The notes beneath the pieces were generated by a model. That model worked only from the letters and a program-made list of their open reading frames with translations. It was not told the origin of the DNA and made no database searches. A program made the position numbers and the translations under genes. DNA of 12,662 nucleotides from Acidobacteriota bacterium. GTDB lineage: Bacteria; Acidobacteriota; Terriglobia; UBA7540. The stretch spans positions 1 to 12,662 of the forward strand of contig QHZK01000081.1 in assembly GCA_003224635.1 (NCBI GenBank), given 5' to 3'. Below, one piece after another: positions 1 through 5,934 of the stretch; position 1 is the stretch's first letter; every line of letters starts with the position of its first letter.

Positions 1-1
1 C

Positions 2-178
2 CCGCCCGCGGTCCGGGCGCCGCAGACGCTCGTGGTTGTCACCGACCAAGGCAAGACCTTCCACGTCCCAAGCTGCCCCTACGTCCACGGCAAGCGCCGA
101 GTGGTGACCGCCCAGGAAGCTGTTCGCGAAGGGTACGTGCCGTGCGTCCGTTGCGAGCGCGCCCTGCTCGGGGGCTAG
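2..178 (+). CDS. C-terminal end of a protein with a Cys/His zinc-binding-like tail (partial)
   Basis: The reading frame is open from the window edge to a TAG at 176-178 and gives 58 residues; the start lies outside the window. The tail reads TFHVPSCPYVHG, then about 15 residues, then EGYVPCVRCERA. Cys25, Cys48 and Cys51 with His21 and His30 form a C-x22-C-x2-C arrangement. That pattern (FHxxxC, an A-E-A/A-V-x-x-G-Y-x-P-C-x-x-C end) is the Ada-type metal-binding or 'excalibur-like' C-terminal module often attached to nucleases, lipoproteins or secreted proteins. I infer that it binds zinc structurally. The main domain is not visible, so no function is assigned. The gene is convergent with msrA. 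Confidence is good that it is coding and moderate for the domain. Confidence 0.7.
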   Translation, partial: PPAVRAPQTLVVVTDQGKTFHVPSCPYVHGKRRVVTAQEAVREGYVPCVRCERALLGG

Positions 179-282
179 GCGTGGCAGCCCACGGCATGGC
201 TCCTTATGGCGTGGCTTCTTCATGTTCAGGGACTCGCATTCCAGCGTTGGCGCGACTGCGTGACATTGGAGAAAAGCCCGGC

Positions 283-307
283 CCACGGCACAAACGCCGT
301 GCTGTGG
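283..307 (-). terminator. Possible stem-loop between convergent genes
   Basis: Positions 283-291 (CCACGGCAC) can pair with 299-307 (GTGCTGTGG), giving nine base pairs including one G-U, with a seven-base loop. It lies 30 bases beyond the msrA stop and in the gap before the convergent upstream gene. Read on the minus strand it is followed a few bases later by CTTTTCT, a weak U tract. It could end msrA transcription, but the U tract is poor and not adjacent, so this is a guess from structure and position. Confidence 0.25.
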
Positions 308-336
308 CTGCCCTCGCTTCTGCTCCTGCGTCACGG

Positions 337-1014
337 CTATTGCCTGTAGAGCTCGGGAAACTGCTCTCGCAGCCTTCGCAGTTTGGGCAGATCGTTGTAG
401 ACGATATACGGGTAATGAGGATGGCGAGCGAGGAAGTTCTGGTGATAGCCCTCGGCGGGGTAGAAATCCTTGAGCGGAACAACCTGGGTCACCACCGGAG
501 CTGAGAAAACTTTGGCTTTGTTGAGTTGATCGATAGTGGCCTGCGCGGTTTGCCTCTGATCTTCGTTGGCATAGAAGATCACGGAACGATACTGGCTTCC
601 CCGGTCCGGACCCTGGCGGTTCAGTTGGGTCGGATCGTGCGCCACCGAGAAGAAGACCCTGAGCAAGTCGCTGTACGAAATCTCGGATGGATCGTAGGTG
701 ATCTTCACCGACTCGGCGTGCCCCGTCATGCCGGTGCTCACAACCTCGTACTGCGCGGTCGCGGCGCTTCCTCCGGAATAGCCTGAAACGACGCTGGTGA
801 CGCCCCTCACGTGCTTGAACACGGCGTCCACGCCCCAGAAGCACCCTCCCGCCAGGACTGCGGTCTGCTCACCCTTGCCCGGTGAGGGCACGGGCTTCGC
901 CGCAAGCTCCGGAATCTGCCCGTGTCCGGTGTTCGACGCCAGCGCGCCGAACGCGGGCAAAAGAACGAGCAGGCGCGCCAAGGAACTGAAACGGTTGATG
1001 CCCGAGTTGAGCAC
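337..1014 (-). CDS. msrA: Peptide methionine (S)-S-oxide reductase MsrA, exported form
   Basis: The 225-residue product reduces the S epimer of methionine sulfoxide in proteins. The catalytic motif GGCFWG is at residues 56-61 (Cys58), followed by SGYSGG, GHAESV, HDPTQLNRQGPDRGSQYRS (about 126-144) and AEGYHQNF (187-194), all classic MsrA. The N-terminus has basic/polar residues and then a hydrophobic run, LARLLVLLPAFGALA (about 13-27), followed by a polar linker: a likely signal peptide, so the enzyme probably works outside the cytoplasm. The start chosen is GTG because GGAGG lies seven bases before it; the frame is open further upstream but without such a site. Cys58 is the only cysteine, so the usual C-terminal resolving cysteines are absent. 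It follows topA on the same strand after a repeat-filled gap and is probably transcribed separately or by read-through. Confidence 0.93.
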   Translation of the reverse strand: MLNSGINRFSSLARLLVLLPAFGALASNTGHGQIPELAAKPVPSPGKGEQTAVLAGGCFWGVDAVFKHVRGVTSVVSGYSGGSAATAQYEVVSTGMTGHAESVKITYDPSEISYSDLLRVFFSVAHDPTQLNRQGPDRGSQYRSVIFYANEDQRQTAQATIDQLNKAKVFSAPVVTQVVPLKDFYPAEGYHQNFLARHPHYPYIVYNDLPKLRRLREQFPELYRQ

Positions 1015-1021
1015 GGTCAGA

Positions 1022-1026
1022 CCTCC
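1022..1026 (-). promoter_or_regulatory. Shine-Dalgarno site that sets the msrA GTG start
   Basis: The minus strand reads GGAGG, then seven bases, then GTG at 1014. No comparable site precedes the upstream in-frame starts, and starting here leaves a normal signal peptide at the N-terminus. Confidence 0.7.
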
Positions 1027-1257
1027 ATATCTCGATCCCTGAGCTCGCCGGGACGATCTCCGGACCTTCCATGACACGCCTATTGGATGGCGAAATCGCA
1101 CAAAAGGTTCGCTTCGCATTGCGCTGGCCCGGTCGCGAGCTTGTGCTTCAAGATTTCACTCTGGATGGTGGTTGGCGAACCACCACGCAGGTGTCCATCC
1201 AGTCGAGGAGCAGCGCGCGCGTCTCTTGCATCGCCGATGCGTCGACGGGTGCAGGCC
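1027..1257. other. Gap between topA and msrA, upstream part: no gene seen
   Basis: About 230 bases before the msrA ribosome site. Short open frames occur on both strands, but none has a ribosome site, a recognisable motif or a convincing protein-like composition. I see no clear -35/-10 pair for msrA. The rest of the gap (1258-1376) is filled by a word repeat. Confidence 0.4.
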
Positions 1258-1389
1258 AGTCGAAAGTCAAAGTCGAAGAGTTGAGAGTCGCACCCCTCAA
1301 CTTCGGCTTCGCCTGAACGCGCCTTGGAATGTACCATTCGGACGAACAGGGCGCATTCGACTTGGACTTTCGACGTTCAACTTTCGACT
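1258..1389. repeat. Mirrored GTCGAAA word repeat overlapping the 3' end of topA
   Basis: Positions 1258-1290 hold + strand words of the type AGTCGAA, AGTCAA, AGTCGAA, GAGTTGA. Positions 1355-1389 hold the same words on the minus strand (AGTCGAAAGTTGAAC, then GTCGAAAGTCC). The two arms are imperfect inverted copies and could form a hairpin; the roughly 64-base middle includes GGCTTCGCC at 1305-1313. The minus-strand arm runs into topA: the codons GTC GAA AGT TGA (Val-Glu-Ser-stop) are repeat sequence. Confidence 0.7.
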
Positions 1390-3812
1390 GTTTCTGTCAC
1401 CACCGCGCGCTTGTATTGGCAGGCTTCGTTGTGACAGTAGCGAATGGGGTCGGACTTCTTGGAGAACTTGTCGAGCAGGATCGATGAGCCGCACTTCGGG
1501 CAAGCCTCGGCCACGGGCTTATCCCAGGCAGTGAATTTGCAATCCGGATACCGGCTGCACCCGTAGAACGTCTTGCCGCGCTTGGTGCGGCGCACGACGA
1601 TTTCCCCCGTGCAATCCTTCTCGGGGCACGGGATGCCGAGCGTCTCTTTTTTGACGTACTTGCACTCGGGGTAATTGCTGCACGCCGTGAACCGTCCGTA
1701 GCGTCCGTGTTTGATCACGAGGTGGTTGCCGCACTCCGGGCACTTCTCCTCGAGCAGCATGTCCTCGACCGCAGTCGCCGCGCCCTCTTTCACCACGATC
1801 TTCTTGGTATTGCGGCACTCCGGGTACCCCGTACAGGCGAGAAAGTAACCAAACCGGCCGCGTTTGACCGCCATGGGCTTGCCGCACTTCTCGCAGTTCT
1901 GTTCCGCGACTTCCGGCGCGGCGGGAGCGCCGGTGCCGTACCGGGCGGCGAGCTCGGGCGTCAAGTCGCTGGTGCCGTCGCACTCCGGATATCCGGTGCA
2001 GGCCAGGAACTGGCCGTTCCGGCCCAGGCGAATGACCATGGGCTTGCCGCACTTCTCGCACTTCACGTCGGTCGGAATGCCCTCGCCCTTGATGTCGTCC
2101 ATCTCGCGCTCGGCCACGCGCAGGTCCTTCTTGAACTTCTTGTAGAATTCTCCGAGCGCGTCCGTCCAGGCGACCTTTCCGTCTTCGACATCGTCCAGCT
2201 CCTCTTCCATGCGCGCCGTGTAGGCTACGTCGAAAATGTCCCTGAAATTCTTCACCAGCAAATCGCTGACCAGCATGCCCAGCTCGGTCGGGTAGAAACG
2301 GCCCTGCTGCTTCTCGACGTAGTCGCGGTTCTGGATGACGGAAAGGATCGAGGCGTAGGTGGACGGCCGGCCGATCCCCTTCTCTTCCAGCGCCTTCACC
2401 AGCGTAGCCTCGTTGAAGCGCGGCGGCGGCTCGGTGAAATGCTGTTCCGGCGTGATCTTCTGGAGGCGCAGCGTCTCGCCCTCGGCGACCGCCGGTAGGC
2501 GGTGCTTTAACTCTTCGTCCTGTTCCATCTCAGCCCTTTCGTCCTTGCCTTCCTCGTAGACAGCGCGGAAGCCGTTGAATTTCTCAACTGACCCGGTAGC
2601 ACGGAACAGGTACTCGCCGGCGGCGATGTCAATCGTCGTCTGGTCGAAGATCGCGGGATTCATCTGCGAGGCCACAAAGCGCTGCCAGATGAGTTTGTAG
2701 AGCTTGTATTCATCGGGGCCCAGGTGCTGACGGACCGAATCCGGCGTGCGCTCGATCGAGGTCGGGCGAATGGCCTCGTGCGCGTCCTGCGCCCCCTTCT
2801 TGCTCTTGTAGCGGACCGGCTCCGCCGGCAGGTACGCCTCCCCGAAATTCTGCCGGACGTAGTCGCGCGCCGCGCCGAGCGCGGTCTCCGCGACGCGCGT
2901 CGAATCCGTGCGCATGTAGGTGATGAGGCCCACGGAACCCTCGGCCGCGAGCTCCACGCCTTCGTAGAGCCGCTGGGCGAGCATCATGGTCTTCTTCGCT
3001 GAGAAGCGCAGTTTCCGCACCCCTTCCTGCTGGAGCTTGCTGGTGATGAACGGCGGCACGGGATACTGGCGCCTTTCCTTCGTGGTCACGGATTCGACCA
3101 CGAAGCCAGCCGCCTGGGCGGTGGCTACGTGCCGGTCAGCGCTGGCCTGGTCCGGGACCTCCAGGTCTTTGCCCTGATACTTGACCAGGCGCGCTTCGAA
3201 CGCCGGAGGGTTTCGGCCTTCGACCAGCGCCGTAATCGTCCAGTACTCCTGCTTCTTGAACGCCTGGATTTCCCGCTCGCGCTCCACAATCAAGCGCAAG
3301 GCCACCGTTTGGACACGCCCCGCGGAGATGCCGCGCTTCACTTTTTCCCAGAGCAGCGGGCTCACCTGGTAGCCTACCAGCCGGTCCAGGATACGGCGAG
3401 CCTGCTGGGCCTCCACAAGATGGGCGTCGATGCTGCCCGGGTGCTCGAAGGCCTCGCGGACCGCGTCGCGCGTGATCTCGTTAAAGACCACGCGATAAAA
3501 TTTCATCTTCCGGGAGTTCAGGAGTTCGCGCAGGTGCGCGCAGATGGCCTCCCCTTCGCGGTCAGGGTCTGCGGCCAGGTAGATGGCGTCCGCCTTGCCG
3601 GCGGCAGTCTTCAATTCGTCGATGACGTCCTTCTTCGAAGGGATGACGACGTAGTGAGGCTTGAAGTCCTTCTCGATGTTCACGCCCAGGTCCTTCTTAG
3701 GCAGGTCCATGACGTGCCCCATCGAGGCCTTCACCGTGTAGCCGGAGCCGAGATACTTGTTGATGGTTTTCGCCTTGGCAGGCGATTCCACGATGACGAG
3801 CGATTTAGCCAT
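1377..3812 (-). CDS. topA: DNA topoisomerase I (type IA)
   Basis: The 811-residue enzyme relaxes negative supercoils by transient cleavage of one DNA strand. The TOPRIM domain opens with SLVIVESPAKAKTINKYLG and carries the acidic metal site DPDREGE at 82-88. The catalytic tyrosine is Tyr299 in GLITYMRTDSTR, and the conserved QDAHEAIRPT (342-351) and GIGRPSTYASI (479-489) segments are present. The C-terminus has five Cys4 zinc-ribbon repeats at about 585-611, 640-666, 691-717, 729-758 and 771-798. The first two share CEKCGKPM, which suggests duplication. The ATG has no strong Shine-Dalgarno site, but the MAKSLVIVESPAKAKT start is exactly the family's. It follows dprA on the same strand after a 155-base gap, a common bacterial order. 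The last three residues and the stop codon are made of intergenic repeat sequence. Confidence 0.98.
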   Translation of the reverse strand: MAKSLVIVESPAKAKTINKYLGSGYTVKASMGHVMDLPKKDLGVNIEKDFKPHYVVIPSKKDVIDELKTAAGKADAIYLAADPDREGEAICAHLRELLNSRKMKFYRVVFNEITRDAVREAFEHPGSIDAHLVEAQQARRILDRLVGYQVSPLLWEKVKRGISAGRVQTVALRLIVEREREIQAFKKQEYWTITALVEGRNPPAFEARLVKYQGKDLEVPDQASADRHVATAQAAGFVVESVTTKERRQYPVPPFITSKLQQEGVRKLRFSAKKTMMLAQRLYEGVELAAEGSVGLITYMRTDSTRVAETALGAARDYVRQNFGEAYLPAEPVRYKSKKGAQDAHEAIRPTSIERTPDSVRQHLGPDEYKLYKLIWQRFVASQMNPAIFDQTTIDIAAGEYLFRATGSVEKFNGFRAVYEEGKDERAEMEQDEELKHRLPAVAEGETLRLQKITPEQHFTEPPPRFNEATLVKALEEKGIGRPSTYASILSVIQNRDYVEKQQGRFYPTELGMLVSDLLVKNFRDIFDVAYTARMEEELDDVEDGKVAWTDALGEFYKKFKKDLRVAEREMDDIKGEGIPTDVKCEKCGKPMVIRLGRNGQFLACTGYPECDGTSDLTPELAARYGTGAPAAPEVAEQNCEKCGKPMAVKRGRFGYFLACTGYPECRNTKKIVVKEGAATAVEDMLLEEKCPECGNHLVIKHGRYGRFTACSNYPECKYVKKETLGIPCPEKDCTGEIVVRRTKRGKTFYGCSRYPDCKFTAWDKPVAEACPKCGSSILLDKFSKKSDPIRYCHNEACQYKRAVVTETVES

Positions 3813-3827
3813 TCCGCACTTTCAGGC

Positions 3828-3845
3828 GCCAGGCTTTGCCCTGGC
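3828..3845. repeat. Short hairpin with a GGCTTTGCC tip in the topA leader
   Basis: GCCAGG at 3828-3833 pairs with CCTGGC at 3840-3845 around the loop CTTTGC. The hairpin lies 16 to 33 bases before the topA ATG, inside the expected 5' leader. CAGGCTTTGCC is also the tip of the larger hairpin near 5480. It may be a remnant of the same repeat family or a leader structure affecting topA translation; the sequence alone does not decide. Confidence 0.5.
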
Positions 3846-3916
3846 AGGTTGCTGAGAAACTCGCCGCAGAGCGCCGCTACAGCGATTGAGTGTCACCGTA
3901 TTTCGCAATTCTCAAT

Positions 3917-3947
3917 AGTTTCCAGTTTTCGAATTTCCAGTTTCGAG
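3917..3947. repeat. TTTCCAG/TTTCGAA word repeat between dprA and topA
   Basis: TTTCCAGTTTTCGAA at 3919-3933 is followed at once by TTTCCAGTTTCGAG at 3934-3947, a direct repeat with a period of about seven bases. The flanks hold weaker related words (TTCTCAATAG before, TCCCCGGTCTCCGA after). Unlike the other gaps there is no clear mirrored arm. The repeat starts about 20 bases after the dprA stop. Confidence 0.6.
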
Positions 3948-3967
3948 TCCCCGGTCTCCGACCGAAA

Positions 3968-5110
3968 TCACAGTTTGCGGATGAAATTCTTTCCCGGCAA
4001 CTGCCGGACCAGCCCGTTCATTTCGAGCTCGAGCAACGTCGCCAGCACGCGCGGCTGCGGCAGCGCCACCGAGCCGCAGATCGAATCCACAAACACCGCC
4101 TCATCGGCGCGCAGAGCTTCGAAGACGGTCTTCTGTTCCGGAGTCAAGGACTGCGCGAAGAGCGACGCGGTCTCGGAAGCGGGCACGCCTTCTTCGGATG
4201 CTTCCGCCGGAGGCAGAAGTTGCACGCGCACCGAAGCCGGAAATTCTTCAATCACATCAATCCACTGATCGACGAGCTTGGCGCCCTGCTTGATGAGGTG
4301 GTTGGGACCGAAGCTTTGCGCAGAGGTAATATTTCCGGGGACGGCAAAGACCTCGCGGTTCTGCTCCAGAGCCAGCCGCGCCGTAATCAACGAGCCGCTG
4401 TATTCGGCAGCCTCCACAATGACGACGCCGAGCGCGAGTCCGCTGATGGTCCGGTTGCGGATGGGGAAATTTTCCGGAGAGGGAGAAGTCCCCAGAGGAA
4501 ACTCCGAAATCACCGCGCCCGACTGGGCGATCTCCTGCGCCAGGCGCTTGTGCTCCCGCGGATAGATCACATCCAGGCCCGATCCCAGAACGGCCACAGT
4601 TTTACCCTTGGCTTCGAGCGCGCCGCGGTGGCAGGCCGAATCGATGCCGCGAGCCAGCCCGCTCACGATGACCAGTCTCCGCTCGGCCAGGTCGCGGGCC
4701 AGCCGGTGCGCCACCGAGCTGCCGTAAGCCGAAGGACGGCGGGTGCCGACCATGGCCAGCGCGTGCCCGGAAAGCGTCTTGACGTCACCCTGCGCGTAGA
4801 GCACCAGCGGCGGATCGGCAATCTGCTTGAGCAGGGGCGGGTAGGCGTCACTCTCGTAAGTCACGATCTGGTACTGAAACTTTGCCGCCGCCTCCATCTG
4901 GAGCTCCGCTTCTTTCAGCCCCGCTTGAGAGGAGATGGCTCTGGCCACATGCCCGGCGAGGCCGCAGCTTTCAAGCGCGGCAGCAGGCGCGCCATACACG
5001 GCCCCGGCCGACCCGAACCGCTCCACCAATTTGTGGGCGCCACGGATGCCCAGCCCGTCCACGCGCGTCAAACCCAGCCAGTATGTTACGTTCTCATTCT
5101 CTTCGCCCAA
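3968..5110 (-). CDS. dprA: DNA processing protein DprA (Smf)
   Basis: DprA binds incoming single-stranded DNA in natural transformation and loads RecA; many non-competent bacteria also keep it. From the TTG start the protein has 380 residues. It has a helical SAM-like N-domain (about 1-70), then the Rossmann-like core with VGTRRPSAYG (121-130), SGLARGID (150-157), AVLGSGLDVIYP (173-184), ENFPIRNRTISGLA (213-226), EAAEYSGSLITA (233-244) and VPGNI (257-261). A C-terminal winged-helix-like part (about 320-380) ends in NFIRKL. The frame stays open to 5491, but those extra 127 residues are low quality and partly repeat. The TTG at 5110 with GGAG six bases before it gives MGEENENVTYWLGL, the usual DprA opening. 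It precedes topA. Confidence 0.95.
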   Translation of the reverse strand: MGEENENVTYWLGLTRVDGLGIRGAHKLVERFGSAGAVYGAPAAALESCGLAGHVARAISSQAGLKEAELQMEAAAKFQYQIVTYESDAYPPLLKQIADPPLVLYAQGDVKTLSGHALAMVGTRRPSAYGSSVAHRLARDLAERRLVIVSGLARGIDSACHRGALEAKGKTVAVLGSGLDVIYPREHKRLAQEIAQSGAVISEFPLGTSPSPENFPIRNRTISGLALGVVIVEAAEYSGSLITARLALEQNREVFAVPGNITSAQSFGPNHLIKQGAKLVDQWIDVIEEFPASVRVQLLPPAEASEEGVPASETASLFAQSLTPEQKTVFEALRADEAVFVDSICGSVALPQPRVLATLLELEMNGLVRQLPGKNFIRKL

Positions 5111-5116
5111 GGTTTT

Positions 5117-5120
5117 CTCC
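5117..5120 (-). promoter_or_regulatory. Shine-Dalgarno site supporting the dprA TTG start
   Basis: The minus strand reads GGAGAAAACC immediately before TTG, a GGAG core with six bases of spacing. No ATG or GTG lies in frame between here and the first conserved DprA residues, so this site decides the start. Confidence 0.6.
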
Positions 5121-5392
5121 GCGTTCCTTGCGACCAGAGAGCTGCACCGGCGCTCTGTGAGGGCCTCGGCGGGGTTTATAAGCGCCAGCGAAACCGGCGG
5201 TCCCTTACACGCCAAGCGTCGACCGCCACTACAAAGTGGCGCTTCGTGGCACCGACGTCGGCCACTCGACTCAGCCACACTCCGCCGCCGTTTTGCCTTT
5301 TGCGGACTGCTACACGTCCGCGCGACGGCCCCCCCGTCACGAGCTTGATAATACGATGGCAGAAAACAAGGTCGGAGCACAAGAAGAAAATT
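5121..5392. other. Upstream gap of dprA: no gene, several small hairpins
   Basis: No supported gene lies here. GCCACT at 5225-5230 pairs with AGTGGC at 5235-5240 around a four-base loop. Next to it GTGGC at 5246-5250 can pair with GCCAC at 5261-5265 around a segment containing the palindrome CGACGTCG. GCGGAC can pair with GTCCGC near 5312-5331. On the minus strand TATAAA at 5175-5180 could be a -10 element for dprA, but a matching -35 is poor. It may be a structured leader or a decayed repeat; I cannot assign it to an RNA family. Confidence 0.35.
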
Positions 5393-5549
5393 CAAGAGCA
5401 GTGACAAGTGACAAAATAATTGAGTCATTGACTCATCGGGCCATCGAGTCAACGAGTCATTGAAGACCTTGGCCTCGGCAGGCTTTGCCAATGGCTCAAT
5501 GACTTAATGACTCGATGGCTCAATTATTTGTCACTTGTCACTGTTCTTA
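5393..5549. repeat. Large octamer-word hairpin with a 20-mer at each outer end
   Basis: The outer ends are inverted copies of TAAGAACAGTGACAAGTGAC: perfect on the minus strand at 5549-5530, and 18 of 20 bases matching on the + strand at 5393-5412. Inside are octamer words. The left arm, 5422-5461, reads in steps GAGTCATT, GACTCATC, GGGCCATC, GAGTCAAC, GAGTCATT. The right arm, 5490-5521, reads AATGGCTC, AATGACTT, AATGACTC, GATGGCTC. The tip has TTGGC (5469-5473) facing GCCAA (5487-5491) and contains GGCTTTGCC at 5481-5489. The right end supplies the TAA stop of the 102-residue gene. Confidence 0.9.
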
Positions 5550-5855
5550 AAGGAAGCGCGAGCGGAAATCAGCCTGTCCTTCCGGACCGCGCCGGGACAT
5601 CACCCATTCGCCCACGTCGGCTGAAGATTCGGAAAGGAGATCGAGCAGATATTTCGGCACACGCATCACCGCCCTCAGCGCCTCGACGCCCCACCATACC
5701 AACAGACCCAGCGCTGAGCGGCCAGGGCGTCCGAGGTCCAGCTTGAGGGGATAGCGTGAAGGCAAGGTGAGGTAGCTCATGAAGACGAGCCCTCCATAAG
5801 CCACCAGCGCCGCAGCGACCAGGGCAACTTCCACCCCATCCCAGGAAGAGAGCAT
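5547..5855 (-). CDS. Small membrane protein of unknown function (102 residues)
   Basis: I do not recognise this protein. It starts at ATG with GGAGG five bases upstream, the best ribosome site in this part of the window, which is the main reason to believe it. Residues about 8-30 (VEVALVAAALVAYGGLVFMSYLT) form one clear membrane helix. A loop, PSRYPLKLDLGRPGR, then leads to a second hydrophobic, possibly amphipathic stretch at about 48-74. The C-terminus is polar and charged (SRRGPEGQADFRSRFL). It sits 76 bases after the response regulator and 436 bases before dprA on the same strand, so it may be read with the two-component genes. Its TAA stop is the first three bases of the repeated 20-mer. 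Confidence 0.7.
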   Translation of the reverse strand: MLSSWDGVEVALVAAALVAYGGLVFMSYLTLPSRYPLKLDLGRPGRSALGLLVWWGVEALRAVMRVPKYLLDLLSESSADVGEWVMSRRGPEGQADFRSRFL

Positions 5856-5860
5856 CGCCG

Positions 5861-5865
5861 CCTCC
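5861..5865 (-). promoter_or_regulatory. Shine-Dalgarno site of the 102-residue membrane protein gene
   Basis: The minus strand reads CTGGAGGCGGCG directly before ATG at 5855: a GGAGG core with five bases of spacing. It is the strongest sign that this small frame is a real gene. Confidence 0.65.
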
Positions 5866-5914
5866 AGACCCGCTATCCTCGTTGATTAGATTCAGCAGAG
5901 CAGGGCTCAGGCTC

Positions 5915-5934
5915 GTCACTTGTCACTGTTCTTA
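5915..5934 (-). repeat. Perfect copy of the 20-mer at the 3' end of the response regulator gene
   Basis: The minus strand reads TAAGAACAGTGACAAGTGAC, identical over 20 bases to the copies at 5530-5549 (minus) and 7296-7315 (plus). Its first three bases are the TAA stop codon of the regulator. This copy has no octamer words attached. Confidence 0.95.

Noticed and set aside
1080..1337. 85-codon minus-strand frame between topA and msrA
   Set aside because: It has no ribosome site or recognisable motif, runs through the word repeat, and alternative frames look equally likely.
5121..5400. tRNA or known small RNA upstream of dprA
   Set aside because: There is no T-loop or acceptor-stem pattern and no recognisable 6S, SRP or RNase P core; only isolated short hairpins are visible.
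3129..5404. Long + strand open frames opposite dprA and topA (379 and 504 codons)
   Set aside because: They are antisense to well-supported genes, have Arg/His/Gln-rich compositions typical of GC-rich shadow frames, and show no motifs or ribosome sites.
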